Assembly: GCF_026151205.1 (NCBI RefSeq)
Contig: NC_087072.1
Location: forward strand, 21,976,103 to 22,040,102
Length of the DNA stretch: 64,000 bases
Direction of reading: 5' to 3'
Source of the DNA: Bolinopsis microptera
Lineage: Eukaryota > Ctenophora > Tentaculata > Lobata > Bolinopsidae
Part shown: piece by piece, positions 11,011-19,606 of the stretch
How the letters are laid out: every line of letters starts with the position of its first letter
Position numbering within the stretch: the first letter of the stretch is position 1
Translations under genes and position numbers: made by a program
Notes under the pieces: generated by a model
Databases searched by the model: none
What the model saw: only the letters and a program-made list of their open reading frames with translations
Told to the model about the DNA's origin: nothing

Positions 11011-11754
11011 CCTTATCTGACCTTATTTGGACGGACATTACTTGAACGCTGGAGGCCCTAGCGTTCATCTTAATGTCCGTTCAAATAAAGTTCGTTCAAT
11101 TAATGTCCGTCCAAGTTAAAATCCGTTTAATTTTTTTCAAACATTTTTTCATTTCGAAATTTTTGTCCAGAATATGACAACTTTTTAAGTTCAGTCAATT
11201 TCAATAGCTATCATTAAACTAAACTATATTGTTGAATTAATAAAAACAAGGTATTATAAAATTTTAACAATCTGAATTGTAAATATCACATTATTGCATG
11301 ATCACTATCTTGAAATTAAGTTGATCTTCGGCTTCTTCTACCTCCACATTTTCTCTTACAACTAGAATGCCTAAAGTACAGCTTAAGCTTTATCTCTAGC
11401 CCCCCACTTGGTATAGGCGACCTTCGGTGGCTTATGTCAGCTTCGATACCTTCTACCATACCACCCATCTCGATAAAGTAGAAGACAAACCGGGATATCT
11501 CCGGCCCTAGGTATGTGACCGACGGTATCTAATTTAGTCGTGTAGGTACCTTCGTACCTTATCTGCACAGCGCAGATAAGCTTACTGTATGAAAAATGGA
11601 TTTGAAAATCGTTTGCTAAAATTAAAAAAACTTCAAAAAAAGATGAAAAAATTCGGAGTTTTGATAGTTTTGATTGCCTTCTAGCGTTCATATTAATGTC
11701 CGTTCATAATTATGTCCGTTCAAGTAATGTCCGTCCAAATAAGGTCCGATAAGG
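11011..11754. mobile_element. Non-autonomous DNA transposon, TA target duplication (family 1, copy 1)
   Basis: The ends form terminal inverted repeats: CCTTATCTGACCTTATTTGG at the left against the complement of CCAAATAAGGTCCGATAAGG at the right, one mismatch in about 30 bp. TA flanks both sides (11009-11010, 11755-11756). Subterminal copies of a GTCCGTTCAA-like word recur at both ends. No transposase is encoded. A 2.16-kb relative lies at 38134-40293 with the same ends and shared 3' interior. TA duplications fit a Tc1/mariner-like mobiliser, but this is inference. Confidence 0.85.
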
Positions 11755-11817
11755 TAGTTCATAAATTATAAAACAAGTTTAATGCTCGAATTAATTAAAA
11801 AAATTACCTCCTTATGT

Positions 11818-11823
11818 TTTATT
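11818..11823 (-). terminator. Candidate poly(A) signal for the TIR-repeat gene
   Basis: TTTATT on the plus strand (AATAAA on the minus strand) lies about 100 bases after the minus-strand stop codon at 11921-11923. Confidence 0.45.
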
Positions 11824-11920
11824 ACTATGTCAAAAGAAAAATAGTGTGACTTAATAACCTCCCAGGGTTCAAAATATTTGAGGTCTGAAAACTTGCAATA
11901 ATTTTTGCTGTTTACACTTT

Positions 11921-14900
11921 TCATGCTTTCTTTTTCAACATAGAAGACATTTCTTGAACTATTTTCATCTTAATTCTTCCAAATGCTCCTGCAGCAGTAG
12001 TTGCTGATGAAGAAGGTTGAGACACTACTACTGGAGCAGTGAAACATTGCGATGAAATAGTTTCCAAATTAGGTACTGTAGAGGCAGATACCAGTTGAGT
12101 AAGCACTGTAGAGGCAGGTACCACTTGAGTAGGTACTGTAGAGACAGGTACCAGTTGAGTAGGTATTGTAGAGGCAGGTACCATTTGAGTAGGAACTGTA
12201 GAGGCAGGTACCAGTTGAGAAGGCACTGTAGAGGCAGGTACTAGTTCAGTAGGTACTGTAGTCGTAGAGGCAGGTACCACTTGAGTAGGTACTGTAGAGG
12301 CAGGTACCAGTTGAGCAGGTACAGTAGAGGCAGGTACCAGTTGAGTAGGTTCTGTAGAGGCAGGTACCTGTTGAGTAGGTATTGTAGAGGCAGGTACCAT
12401 TTGAGTAGGTACTGTAGATGCAGGCCCCAGTTGAGTAGGTACTGTAGAGGCAGGCACCACTTCAGTAGGTACTGTAGAGGCAGGTACCCCTTGAGAAGGT
12501 ACTGTAAAGGCAGGTACCACTTGAGCAGGTACTGTGGAGGCAGGTACCAGTTCAGTAGGTACTGTAGAAGCAGGTACCAGTTGAATAGGTAACGTAGAGG
12601 CAGGTACCAGTTGAGTAGGTACAGTAGAGGCAGGTACCATTTGAGTAGGTACTGTAGATGCAAGTACCACTTGAGTAGGCATTGTAGAGACAGGTACTAG
12701 TTCAGTAGGTACTGTAGAGGCAGGTACCACTTGAGTAGGTACTGTAGAGGCAGATACCAGTTGAGTAGGTTCTGTAGAGGCAGGTACCAGTTGAGTAGGT
12801 ATTGTATAGGCAGGTACCATTTGATTAGGTACTGTAGATGCAAGTACCACTTGAGTAGGTACTGTAGAGGCAGGTACTCCTTGAGAAGGTACTGTAGAGG
12901 CAGGTACTCCTTGAGAAGGTACTGTAGAGGCAGGTACCACTTCAGTAGGTACTGTAGAGGCAGGTACCCCTTGAGAAGGTACTGTAGAGGCAGATACCAC
13001 TTGAGTAGGTACTGTAGAGGCAGGTACCACTTGAGTAGGTACTGTAGAGGCAGGTACCAGTTGATCAGGTACAGTAGAGGCAGGTACCAGTAGGGTAGGT
13101 TCTGTAGAGGCAGGTACCAGTTGAGTAGGTATTGTAGAGGCAGGTACCATTTGAGTAGGTACTGTAGAGGCAGGTACTCCTTGAGAAAGTACTGTAGAGG
13201 CAGGTACCACTTCAGTAGGTACTGTAGAGGCAGGTACCCCTTGAGAAGGTACTGTAAAGGCAGGTACCACTTGAGTAGGTACTGCGGAGGCAGGTACCAG
13301 TTCAGTAGGTACTGTAGAAGCAGGTAACAGTTCATTAAGTACTGTAGAGGCAGATACCACTTGAGTAGGTACTGTAGAGGCAGGTACCACTTGAGTAGGT
13401 ACTGTAGAGGCAGGTACCAGTAGGGTAGGTTCTGTAGAGGCAGGTACCAGTTGAGTAGGTATTGTAGAGGCAGGTACCATTTGAGTAGGTACTGTAGATG
13501 CAAGTACCACTTGAGTAGGTACTGTAGAGACAGGTACCAGTTGAGTAGGTACTGTAGAGGCAGGTACCAGTTGAGTAGGTACTGTAGAGACAGATACCAG
13601 TTGAGCGGGTATTGTAGAGGCAGGTACCAGTTGAGTAGGTACTGTAGAGGCAGGCACCACTTCAGTAGGTACTGTAGAGGCAGGTATCACTTGAGCAGGT
13701 ACTGTAGAGGCAGGAACCCTTTGAGAAGGTACTGTAGAGGCAGGTACCACTTGAGTAGGTACTGTAGAGGCAGGTACCAGTTGAGCAGGTACTGTAGAGG
13801 CAGTTACCAGTTGATTAGGTTCTGTAGAGGCAGGTACCATTTGAGTAGGTACTGCAGATGCAAGTACCACTTGAGTAGGTACTGCAGAGGCAGGTACCCC
13901 TTGAGAAGGTACTGTAGAGGCAGGTACCACTTCAGTAGGTACTGTAGAGGCAGGTACCCCTTGAGAATGTACTGTAAAGGCAGGTACCACTTGAGTAGGT
14001 ACTGTAGAGGCAGGTACCAGTTGAGTAGGCACTGTAAAGGCAGGTACTAGTTCAGTAGGTACTGTAGAGGCAGGTACCAGTTGAGTAGGTATTGTAGAGG
14101 CAGGTACCAGTTGAGTAGGCACTGTAGAGGCAGGTACTAGTTCAGTAGGTACTGTAGAGGCAGGTACCAGTTGAGTAGGTATTGTAGAGGCAGGTACCAT
14201 TTGAGTAGGTACTGTAGATGCAAGTACCACTTGAGTAGGTACTGTAGAGGCAGGTACCAGTTGAGTAGGTACTGTAGAGGCAGGTACCAGTTGAGCAGGT
14301 ACAGTAGAGGCAGGTACCAGTTGAGTAGGTTCTGTAGAAACAGGTACCTGTTGAGTAGGTATTGTAGAGGCAGGTACCATTTGAGTAGGTACTGTAGATG
14401 CGGGCCCCAGTTGAGTAGGTACTGTAGAGGCAGGCACCACTTCAGTAGGTACTGTAGAGGCAGGTACCCCTTGAGAAGGTACTGTAAAGGCAGGTACCAC
14501 TTGAGCAGGTACTGTGGAGGCAGGTACCAGTTCAGTAGGGACTGTAGAAGCAGGTACCAGTTGAATAGGTAACGTAGAGGCAGGTACCAGTTGAGTAGGT
14601 ACAGCAGAGGCAGGTACCATTTGAGTAGGTACTGTAGATGCAAGTACCACTTGAGTAGGCATTGTAGAGACAGGTACTAGTTCAGTAGGTACTGTAGAGG
14701 CAGGTACCACTTGAGTAGGTACTGTAGAGGCAGGTACCAGTAGAATAGGTTCTGTAGAGGCAGGTACCAGTTGAGTAGGTATTGTAGAGGCAGGTACCAT
14801 TTGAGTAGGTACTGTAGATGCAAGTACCACTTGAGTAGGTACTGTAGAGACAGGTACCAGTTGAGTAGGTACTGTAGAGGCAGGTACCAGTTGAGTAGGT

Positions 14901-17900
14901 ACTGTAGAGACAGATACCAGTTGAGCGGGTACTGTAGAGGCAGGTACCAGTTGAGTAGGTACTGTAGAGGCAGGCACCACTTCAGTAGGTACTGTAGAGG
15001 CAGGTATCACTTGAGCAGGTACTGTAGAGGCAGGAACCCTTTGAGAAGGTACTGTAGAGGCAGGTACCACTTGAGTAGGTACTGTAGAGGCAGGTACCAG
15101 TTGAGCAGGTACTGTAGAGGCAGTTACCAGTTGATTAGGTTCTGTAGAGGCAGGTACCATTTGAGTAGGTACTGCAGATGCAAGTACCACTTGAGTAGGT
15201 ACTGCAGAGGCAGGTACCCCTTGAGAAGGTACTGTAGAGGCAGGTACCACTTCAGTAGGTACTGTAGAGGCAGGTACCCCTTGAGAATGTACTGTAAAGG
15301 CAGGTACCACTTGAGTAGGTACTGTAGAGGCAGGTACCAGTTGAGTAGGCACTGTAAAGGCAGGTACTAGTTCAGTAGGTACTGTAGAGGCAGGTACCAG
15401 TTGAGTAGGTATTGTAGAGGCAGGTACCATTTGAGTAGGTACTGTAGATGCAAGTACCACTTGAGTAGGTACTGTAGAGGCAGGTACCAGTTGAGTAGGT
15501 ACTGTAGAGGCAGGTACCAGTTGAGCAGGTACAGTAGAGGCAGGTACCAGTTGAGTAGGTTCTGTAGAAACAGGTACCTGTTGAGTAGGTATTGTAGAGG
15601 CAGGTACCATTTGAGTAGGTACTGTAGATGCGGGCCCCAGTTGAGTAGGTACTGTAGAGGCAGGCACCACTTCAGTAGGTACTGTAGAGGCAGGTACCCC
15701 TTGAGAAGGTACTGTAAAGGCAGGTACCACTTGAGCAGGTACTGTGGAGGCAGGTACCAGTTCAGTAGGGACTGTAGAAGCAGGTACCAGTTGAATAGGT
15801 AACGTAGAGGCAGGTACCAGTTGAGTAGGTACAGCAGAGGCAGGTACCATTTGAGTAGGTACTGTAGATGCAAGTACCACTTGAGTAGGCATTGTAGAGA
15901 CAGGTACTAGTTCAGTAGGTACTGTAGAGGCAGGTACCACTTGAGTAGGTACTGTAGAGGCAGATACCAGTTGAGTAGGTTCTGTAGAGGCAGGTACCAG
16001 TTGAGTAGGTATTGTATAGGCAGGTACCATTTGATTAGGTACTGTAGATGCAAGTACCACTTGAGTAGGTACTGTAGAGGCAGGTACTCCTTGAGAAGGT
16101 ACTGTAGAGGCAGGTACCACTTCAGTAGGTACTGTAGAGGCAGGTACCCCTTGAGAAGGTACTGTAGAGGCGGATACCACTTGAGTAGGTACTGTAGAGG
16201 CAGGTACCACTTGAGTAGGTACTGTAGAGGCAGGTACCAGTTGATCAGGTACAGTAGAGGCAGGTACCAGTAGGGTAGGTTCTGTAGAGGCAGGTACCAG
16301 TTGAGTAGGTATTGTAGAGGCAGGTACCATTTGAGTAGGTACTGTAGATGCAAGTACCAATTGAGTAGGTACTGTAGAGGCAGGTACCAGTTGAGTAGGT
16401 ACTGTAGAGGCAGGTACCAGTTGAGTAGGTACTGTAGAGACAGATACCAGTTGAGCGGGTACTGTAGAGGCAGGTACCAGTTGAGTAGGTACTGTAGAGG
16501 CAGGAACCCCTTGAGAAGGTACTGTAGAGGCAGGTACCACTTGAGTAGGTACTGTAGAGGCAGGTACCAGTTGAGTAGGCACTGTAGAGGCAGGTACTAG
16601 TTCAGTAGGTACTCTAGAGGCAGGTACCAGTTGATTAGGTTCTGTAGAGGCAGGTACCATTTGAGTAGGTACTGCAGATGCAAGTACCACTTGAGTAGGT
16701 ACTGCAGATGCAGGTACCCCTTGAGAAGGTACTGTAGAGGCAGGTTCCACTTCAGTAGGTACTGTAGAGGCAGGTACCCCTTGAGAAGGTACTGTAAAGG
16801 CAGGTACCACTTGAGTAGGTACTGTAGAGGCAGGTACCAGTTGAGTAGGCACTGTAGAGGCAGGTACTAGTTCAGTAGGTACTGTAGAGGCAGGTACCAG
16901 TTGAGTAGGTATTGTAGAGGCAGATACCATTTGAGTAGGTACTGTAGATGCGAGTACCACTTGAGTAGGTACTGTAGAGGCAGGTACCAGTTGAGTAGGT
17001 ACTGTAGAGGCAGGTACCAGTTGAGTAGGTACAGTAGAGGCAGGTACCAGTTGAGTAGGTTCTGTAGAGGCAGGTACCAGTTGAGTAGGTATTGTAGAGG
17101 CAGGTACCATTTGAGTAGGTACTGTAGATGCAAGTACCACTTGAGTAGGTACTGTAGAGGCAGGTACCCCTTGAGAAGGTACTGTAGAGGCAGGTACCAC
17201 TTCAGTAGGTACTGTAGAGGCAGGTACCAGTTCATTAGGTACTGTAGAGGCAGATACCATTTGAATAGGTACTGTAGAGGTCGGCCCGAGTTGAGTAGGT
17301 ACTGTAGAGGCAGGTACCAGTTGAGTAGGTACTGTAGAGACAGATACCAGTTGAGCGGGTACTGTAGAGGCAGGTACCAGTTGAGTAGGTACTGTAGAGG
17401 CAGGCACCACTTCAGTAGGTACTGTAGAGGCAGGTATCACTTGAGCAGGTACTGTAGAGGCAGGAACCCCTTGAGAAGGTACTGTAGAGGCAGGTACCAC
17501 TTGAGTAGGTACTGTAGAGGCAGGTACCAGTTGAGCAGGTACTGTAGAGGCAGTTACCAGTTGATTAGGTTCTGTAGAGGCAGGTACCATTTGAGTAGGT
17601 ACTGCAGATGCAGGTACCACTTGAGTAGGTACTGTAGAGGCAGGTACCAGTTGAGTAGGCACTGTAGAGGCAGGTACTAGTTCAGTAGGTACTGTAGAGG
17701 CAGGTACCAGTTGAGTAGGTATTGTAGAGGCAGGTACCATTTGAGTAGGTACTGTAGATGCAAGTACCACTTGAGTAGGTACTGTAGAGGCAGGTACCAG
17801 TTGATTAGGGACTGTAGAGGCAGGTACCAGTTGAGTAGGTACAGTAGAGGCAGGTACCAGTTGAGTAGGTTCTGTAGAGGCAGGTACCAGTTGAGTAGGT

Positions 17901-18853
17901 ATTGTAGAGGCAGGTACCAGTTGAGTAGGTATTGTAGAGGCAGGTACCATTTGAGTAGGTACTGTAGATGCAAGTACCACTTCAGTAGGTACTGTAGAGG
18001 CAGGTACCAGTTCATTAGGTACTGTAGAGGCAGATACCATTTGAATAGGTACTGTAGAGGTCGGTCCGAGTTGAGTAGGTACTGTAGAGGCAGGTACCAG
18101 TTCATTAGGTACTGTAGAGGCAGATACCACTTGAGTAGGTACTGTAGAGGCAGGTACTAGTTCAGTAGGTACTGTAGAGACAGGTACCTGTTCAGTAGGT
18201 ACTGTAGAGGCATGTACCAGTTCATTAGGTACTGTAGAGGTAGGCCCGAGTTGAGTAGGTACTGTAGAGGCAGGTATCAGTTCATTAGGTACTGTAGAGG
18301 CAGATACCACTTGAGTAGGTACTGTAGAGGCAGGCACCAGTTGAGTAGTCTCTAACTTCTTTAATCTTGCATCGATTTCTTGCTTTATTGCGGTCAAGCC
18401 ATTTTGAAATCTTTCAGTTTCTTCAAAATCAGAAAACATTCTGACTGCAAGCGTTCCACCAAGTGCCATCCCAACTGGGCCTTCCCAAACACCTGGACTC
18501 TTCATCCTTTCCTCCATGATAACTGGAATCATATTACCAGCGCCTTTCCGTCTCATTGCGTACTTAAACTCAAGTTTGCAATTGTCATTATCCTGTCCGG
18601 ATTGAACTTTGTCCGCGTATCTCTTAGTTACGAACACAATAATAAGCTTGGTTTTATCAATGCCGTCACACATTTTGTCAACAATGTCACCCGTCATTCT
18701 ATCACTGTCGAACCAAGTTTTATATCCGAGCTGCTTCAGAGCGTCGTTAACTGCAGACACTCTGTCGTGATTGTCCCGACCTTGTTCGTCTGTCGCCCAA
18801 TCATGGGACAAAAACACATCGGTACTTTCCTCTGTCTCAACTGAACTCGTCAT
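11921..18853 (-). CDS. TIR-domain protein with about 209 decapeptide S/T/P repeats (2310 aa)
   Basis: One uninterrupted frame. Residues 11-140 form a TIR domain: DVFLSHDWATDE, KTWFDSDRMTGDI, IIVFVTKRYADKV, then DNCKLEFKYA, where the Glu is in the place of the catalytic Glu of NAD-cleaving TIRs, and a WEGPVGMALGG segment. Residues 143-170 look like a short charged helix. Residues 171-2261 are tandem 10-mers of consensus LVPASTVPTQ with variants (VV, MV, GV; TE, NE, NQ). The last 49 residues are unique and end in a basic tail (MSSMLKKKA). No signal peptide or membrane segment is visible, so it is probably intracellular. TIR domains act in innate immune signalling or as NADases; which applies here is unknown. 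The repeats resemble a mucin-like or disordered stalk. Intronless as far as I can see. Confidence 0.85.
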   Translation of the reverse strand: MTSSVETEESTDVFLSHDWATDEQGRDNHDRVSAVNDALKQLGYKTWFDSDRMTGDIVDKMCDGIDKTKLIIVFVTKRYADKVQSGQDNDNCKLEFKYAMRRKGAGNMIPVIMEERMKSPGVWEGPVGMALGGTLAVRMFSDFEETERFQNGLTAIKQEIDARLKKLETTQLVPASTVPTQVVSASTVPNELIPASTVPTQLGPTSTVPNELVHASTVPTEQVPVSTVPTELVPASTVPTQVVSASTVPNELVPASTVPTQLGPTSTVPIQMVSASTVPNELVPASTVPTEVVLASTVPTQMVPASTIPTQLVPASTIPTQLVPASTEPTQLVPASTVPTQLVPASTVPNQLVPASTVPTQVVLASTVPTQMVPASTIPTQLVPASTVPTELVPASTVPTQLVPASTVPTQVVPASAVPTQMVPASTEPNQLVTASTVPAQLVPASTVPTQVVPASTVPSQGVPASTVPAQVIPASTVPTEVVPASTVPTQLVPASTVPAQLVSVSTVPTQLVPASTVPTQLGPTSTVPIQMVSASTVPNELVPASTVPTEVVPASTVPSQGVPASTVPTQVVLASTVPTQMVPASTIPTQLVPASTEPTQLVPASTVPTQLVPASTVPTQLVPASTVPTQVVLASTVPTQMVSASTIPTQLVPASTVPTELVPASTVPTQLVPASTVPTQVVPAFTVPSQGVPASTVPTEVEPASTVPSQGVPASAVPTQVVLASAVPTQMVPASTEPNQLVPASRVPTELVPASTVPTQLVPASTVPTQVVPASTVPSQGVPASTVPTQLVPASTVPAQLVSVSTVPTQLVPASTVPTQLVPASTVPTQLVLASTVPTQMVPASTIPTQLVPASTEPTLLVPASTVPDQLVPASTVPTQVVPASTVPTQVVSASTVPSQGVPASTVPTEVVPASTVPSQGVPASTVPTQVVLASTVPNQMVPAYTIPTQLVPASTEPTQLVSASTVPTQVVPASTVPTELVPVSTMPTQVVLASTVPTQMVPASAVPTQLVPASTLPIQLVPASTVPTELVPASTVPAQVVPAFTVPSQGVPASTVPTEVVPASTVPTQLGPASTVPTQMVPASTIPTQQVPVSTEPTQLVPASTVPAQLVPASTVPTQLVPASTVPTQVVLASTVPTQMVPASTIPTQLVPASTVPTELVPAFTVPTQLVPASTVPTQVVPAFTVHSQGVPASTVPTEVVPASTVPSQGVPASAVPTQVVLASAVPTQMVPASTEPNQLVTASTVPAQLVPASTVPTQVVPASTVPSQRVPASTVPAQVIPASTVPTEVVPASTVPTQLVPASTVPAQLVSVSTVPTQLVPASTVPTQLVPVSTVPTQVVLASTVPTQMVPASTIPTQLVPASTEPILLVPASTVPTQVVPASTVPTELVPVSTMPTQVVLASTVPTQMVPASAVPTQLVPASTLPIQLVPASTVPTELVPASTVPAQVVPAFTVPSQGVPASTVPTEVVPASTVPTQLGPASTVPTQMVPASTIPTQQVPVSTEPTQLVPASTVPAQLVPASTVPTQLVPASTVPTQVVLASTVPTQMVPASTIPTQLVPASTVPTELVPASTVPTQLVPASTIPTQLVPASTVPTELVPAFTVPTQLVPASTVPTQVVPAFTVHSQGVPASTVPTEVVPASTVPSQGVPASAVPTQVVLASAVPTQMVPASTEPNQLVTASTVPAQLVPASTVPTQVVPASTVPSQRVPASTVPAQVIPASTVPTEVVPASTVPTQLVPASTIPAQLVSVSTVPTQLVPASTVPTQLVPVSTVPTQVVLASTVPTQMVPASTIPTQLVPASTEPTLLVPASTVPTQVVPASTVPTQVVSASTVLNELLPASTVPTELVPASAVPTQVVPAFTVPSQGVPASTVPTEVVPASTVLSQGVPASTVPTQMVPASTIPTQLVPASTEPTLLVPASTVPDQLVPASTVPTQVVPASTVPTQVVSASTVPSQGVPASTVPTEVVPASTVPSQGVPASTVPSQGVPASTVPTQVVLASTVPNQMVPAYTIPTQLVPASTEPTQLVSASTVPTQVVPASTVPTELVPVSTMPTQVVLASTVPTQMVPASTVPTQLVPASTLPIQLVPASTVPTELVPASTVPAQVVPAFTVPSQGVPASTVPTEVVPASTVPTQLGPASTVPTQMVPASTIPTQQVPASTEPTQLVPASTVPAQLVPASTVPTQVVPASTTTVPTELVPASTVPSQLVPASTVPTQMVPASTIPTQLVPVSTVPTQVVPASTVLTQLVSASTVPNLETISSQCFTAPVVVSQPSSSATTAAGAFGRIKMKIVQEMSSMLKKKA
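12071..18343. repeat. Coding 30-bp minisatellite, about 209 units
   Basis: The plus-strand unit is 30 bp (GTAGGTACTGTAGAGGCAGG followed by TACCAGTTGA and variants). The unit length is a multiple of three, so frames on both strands stay open; only the minus-strand frame joined to the TIR domain has unique protein at both ends. There is one 6-bp length variant near 12260. Blocks of 13-41 units are themselves duplicated (for example 13.44-14.05 kb against 14.76-15.37 kb). Confidence 0.95.
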
Positions 18854-19606
18854 GTCTTAAGTGCAGAGGGTGAGAAGAAGAATACAAGAAAAAGGTTTAA
18901 GCAATATGCAAGGAGAAGTTTATGTATGGTGCAGATCCAGGCCAAGTTCTGCGACTTTACTTAAACGATTAAAGGATTAAGTAATTTGCTTATAATAATT
19001 ACTTGCTTTGGATGAATATTTGTTGTTGTAAACTGATTTAAGAACAAACACCGAGCAGCGATATAACGAGTTCCAAAATCATAACCAAGTTGTTTATGTA
19101 CTGCAAAATAACAAAGAGTCATTCTAAAAAGCTAAAAGTGATCTTGCATGTACCGTATTAAAATTTCCCAAGAAAAATCACCTATCCTCAATTTTCTACT
19201 CAAGAGTAAGTTTTGACCTTTAAGTCCGCATCATCGTGTCGCATTACGCACACGGCAGATGTTACCGAATTTATTTACGCGAGGTGGATGCTATACACTA
19301 AATGAGGGCTTGGAGACCGGGACGGAGATACTAATTCAGACTTCAATAATATAATACACTGAATAATGAATATTCAGTATAAAAATAGAAATCCTACGAA
19401 ATTGAACTAGCTGAACGAGATGAAAGCTGCTTGCAGAGTATGAGTGATGCAGAGCAGCAGTAAGAGAAATATTATTATACAGCTAACCCCCCCCCCCCCC
19501 CCCCCAGCTAAGCACCACATTGATACCGGCATTAAACAATAGCGAAACCGCCTTTGATATACAACAATCAAGGATATCAAAATCATTTGTGACCATTAAC
19601 AATCGG
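18854..19606. other. Intergenic region with a C19 homopolymer
   Basis: This is the 5' flank of the TIR gene and the 3' flank of the K+ channel. I see no TATA box or gene. A run of 19 C lies at 19487-19505. Confidence 0.5.

Noticed and set aside
12241..18160. Many frames such as MSRYCRGRYQL and LQYLLKWYLPL in the 12-18 kb repeat
   Set aside because: A 30-bp repeat keeps all frames open. Only the frame joined to the TIR domain has unique ends.
12071..18343. CRISPR array
   Set aside because: Repeats are contiguous with no spacers, and the DNA is animal nuclear.
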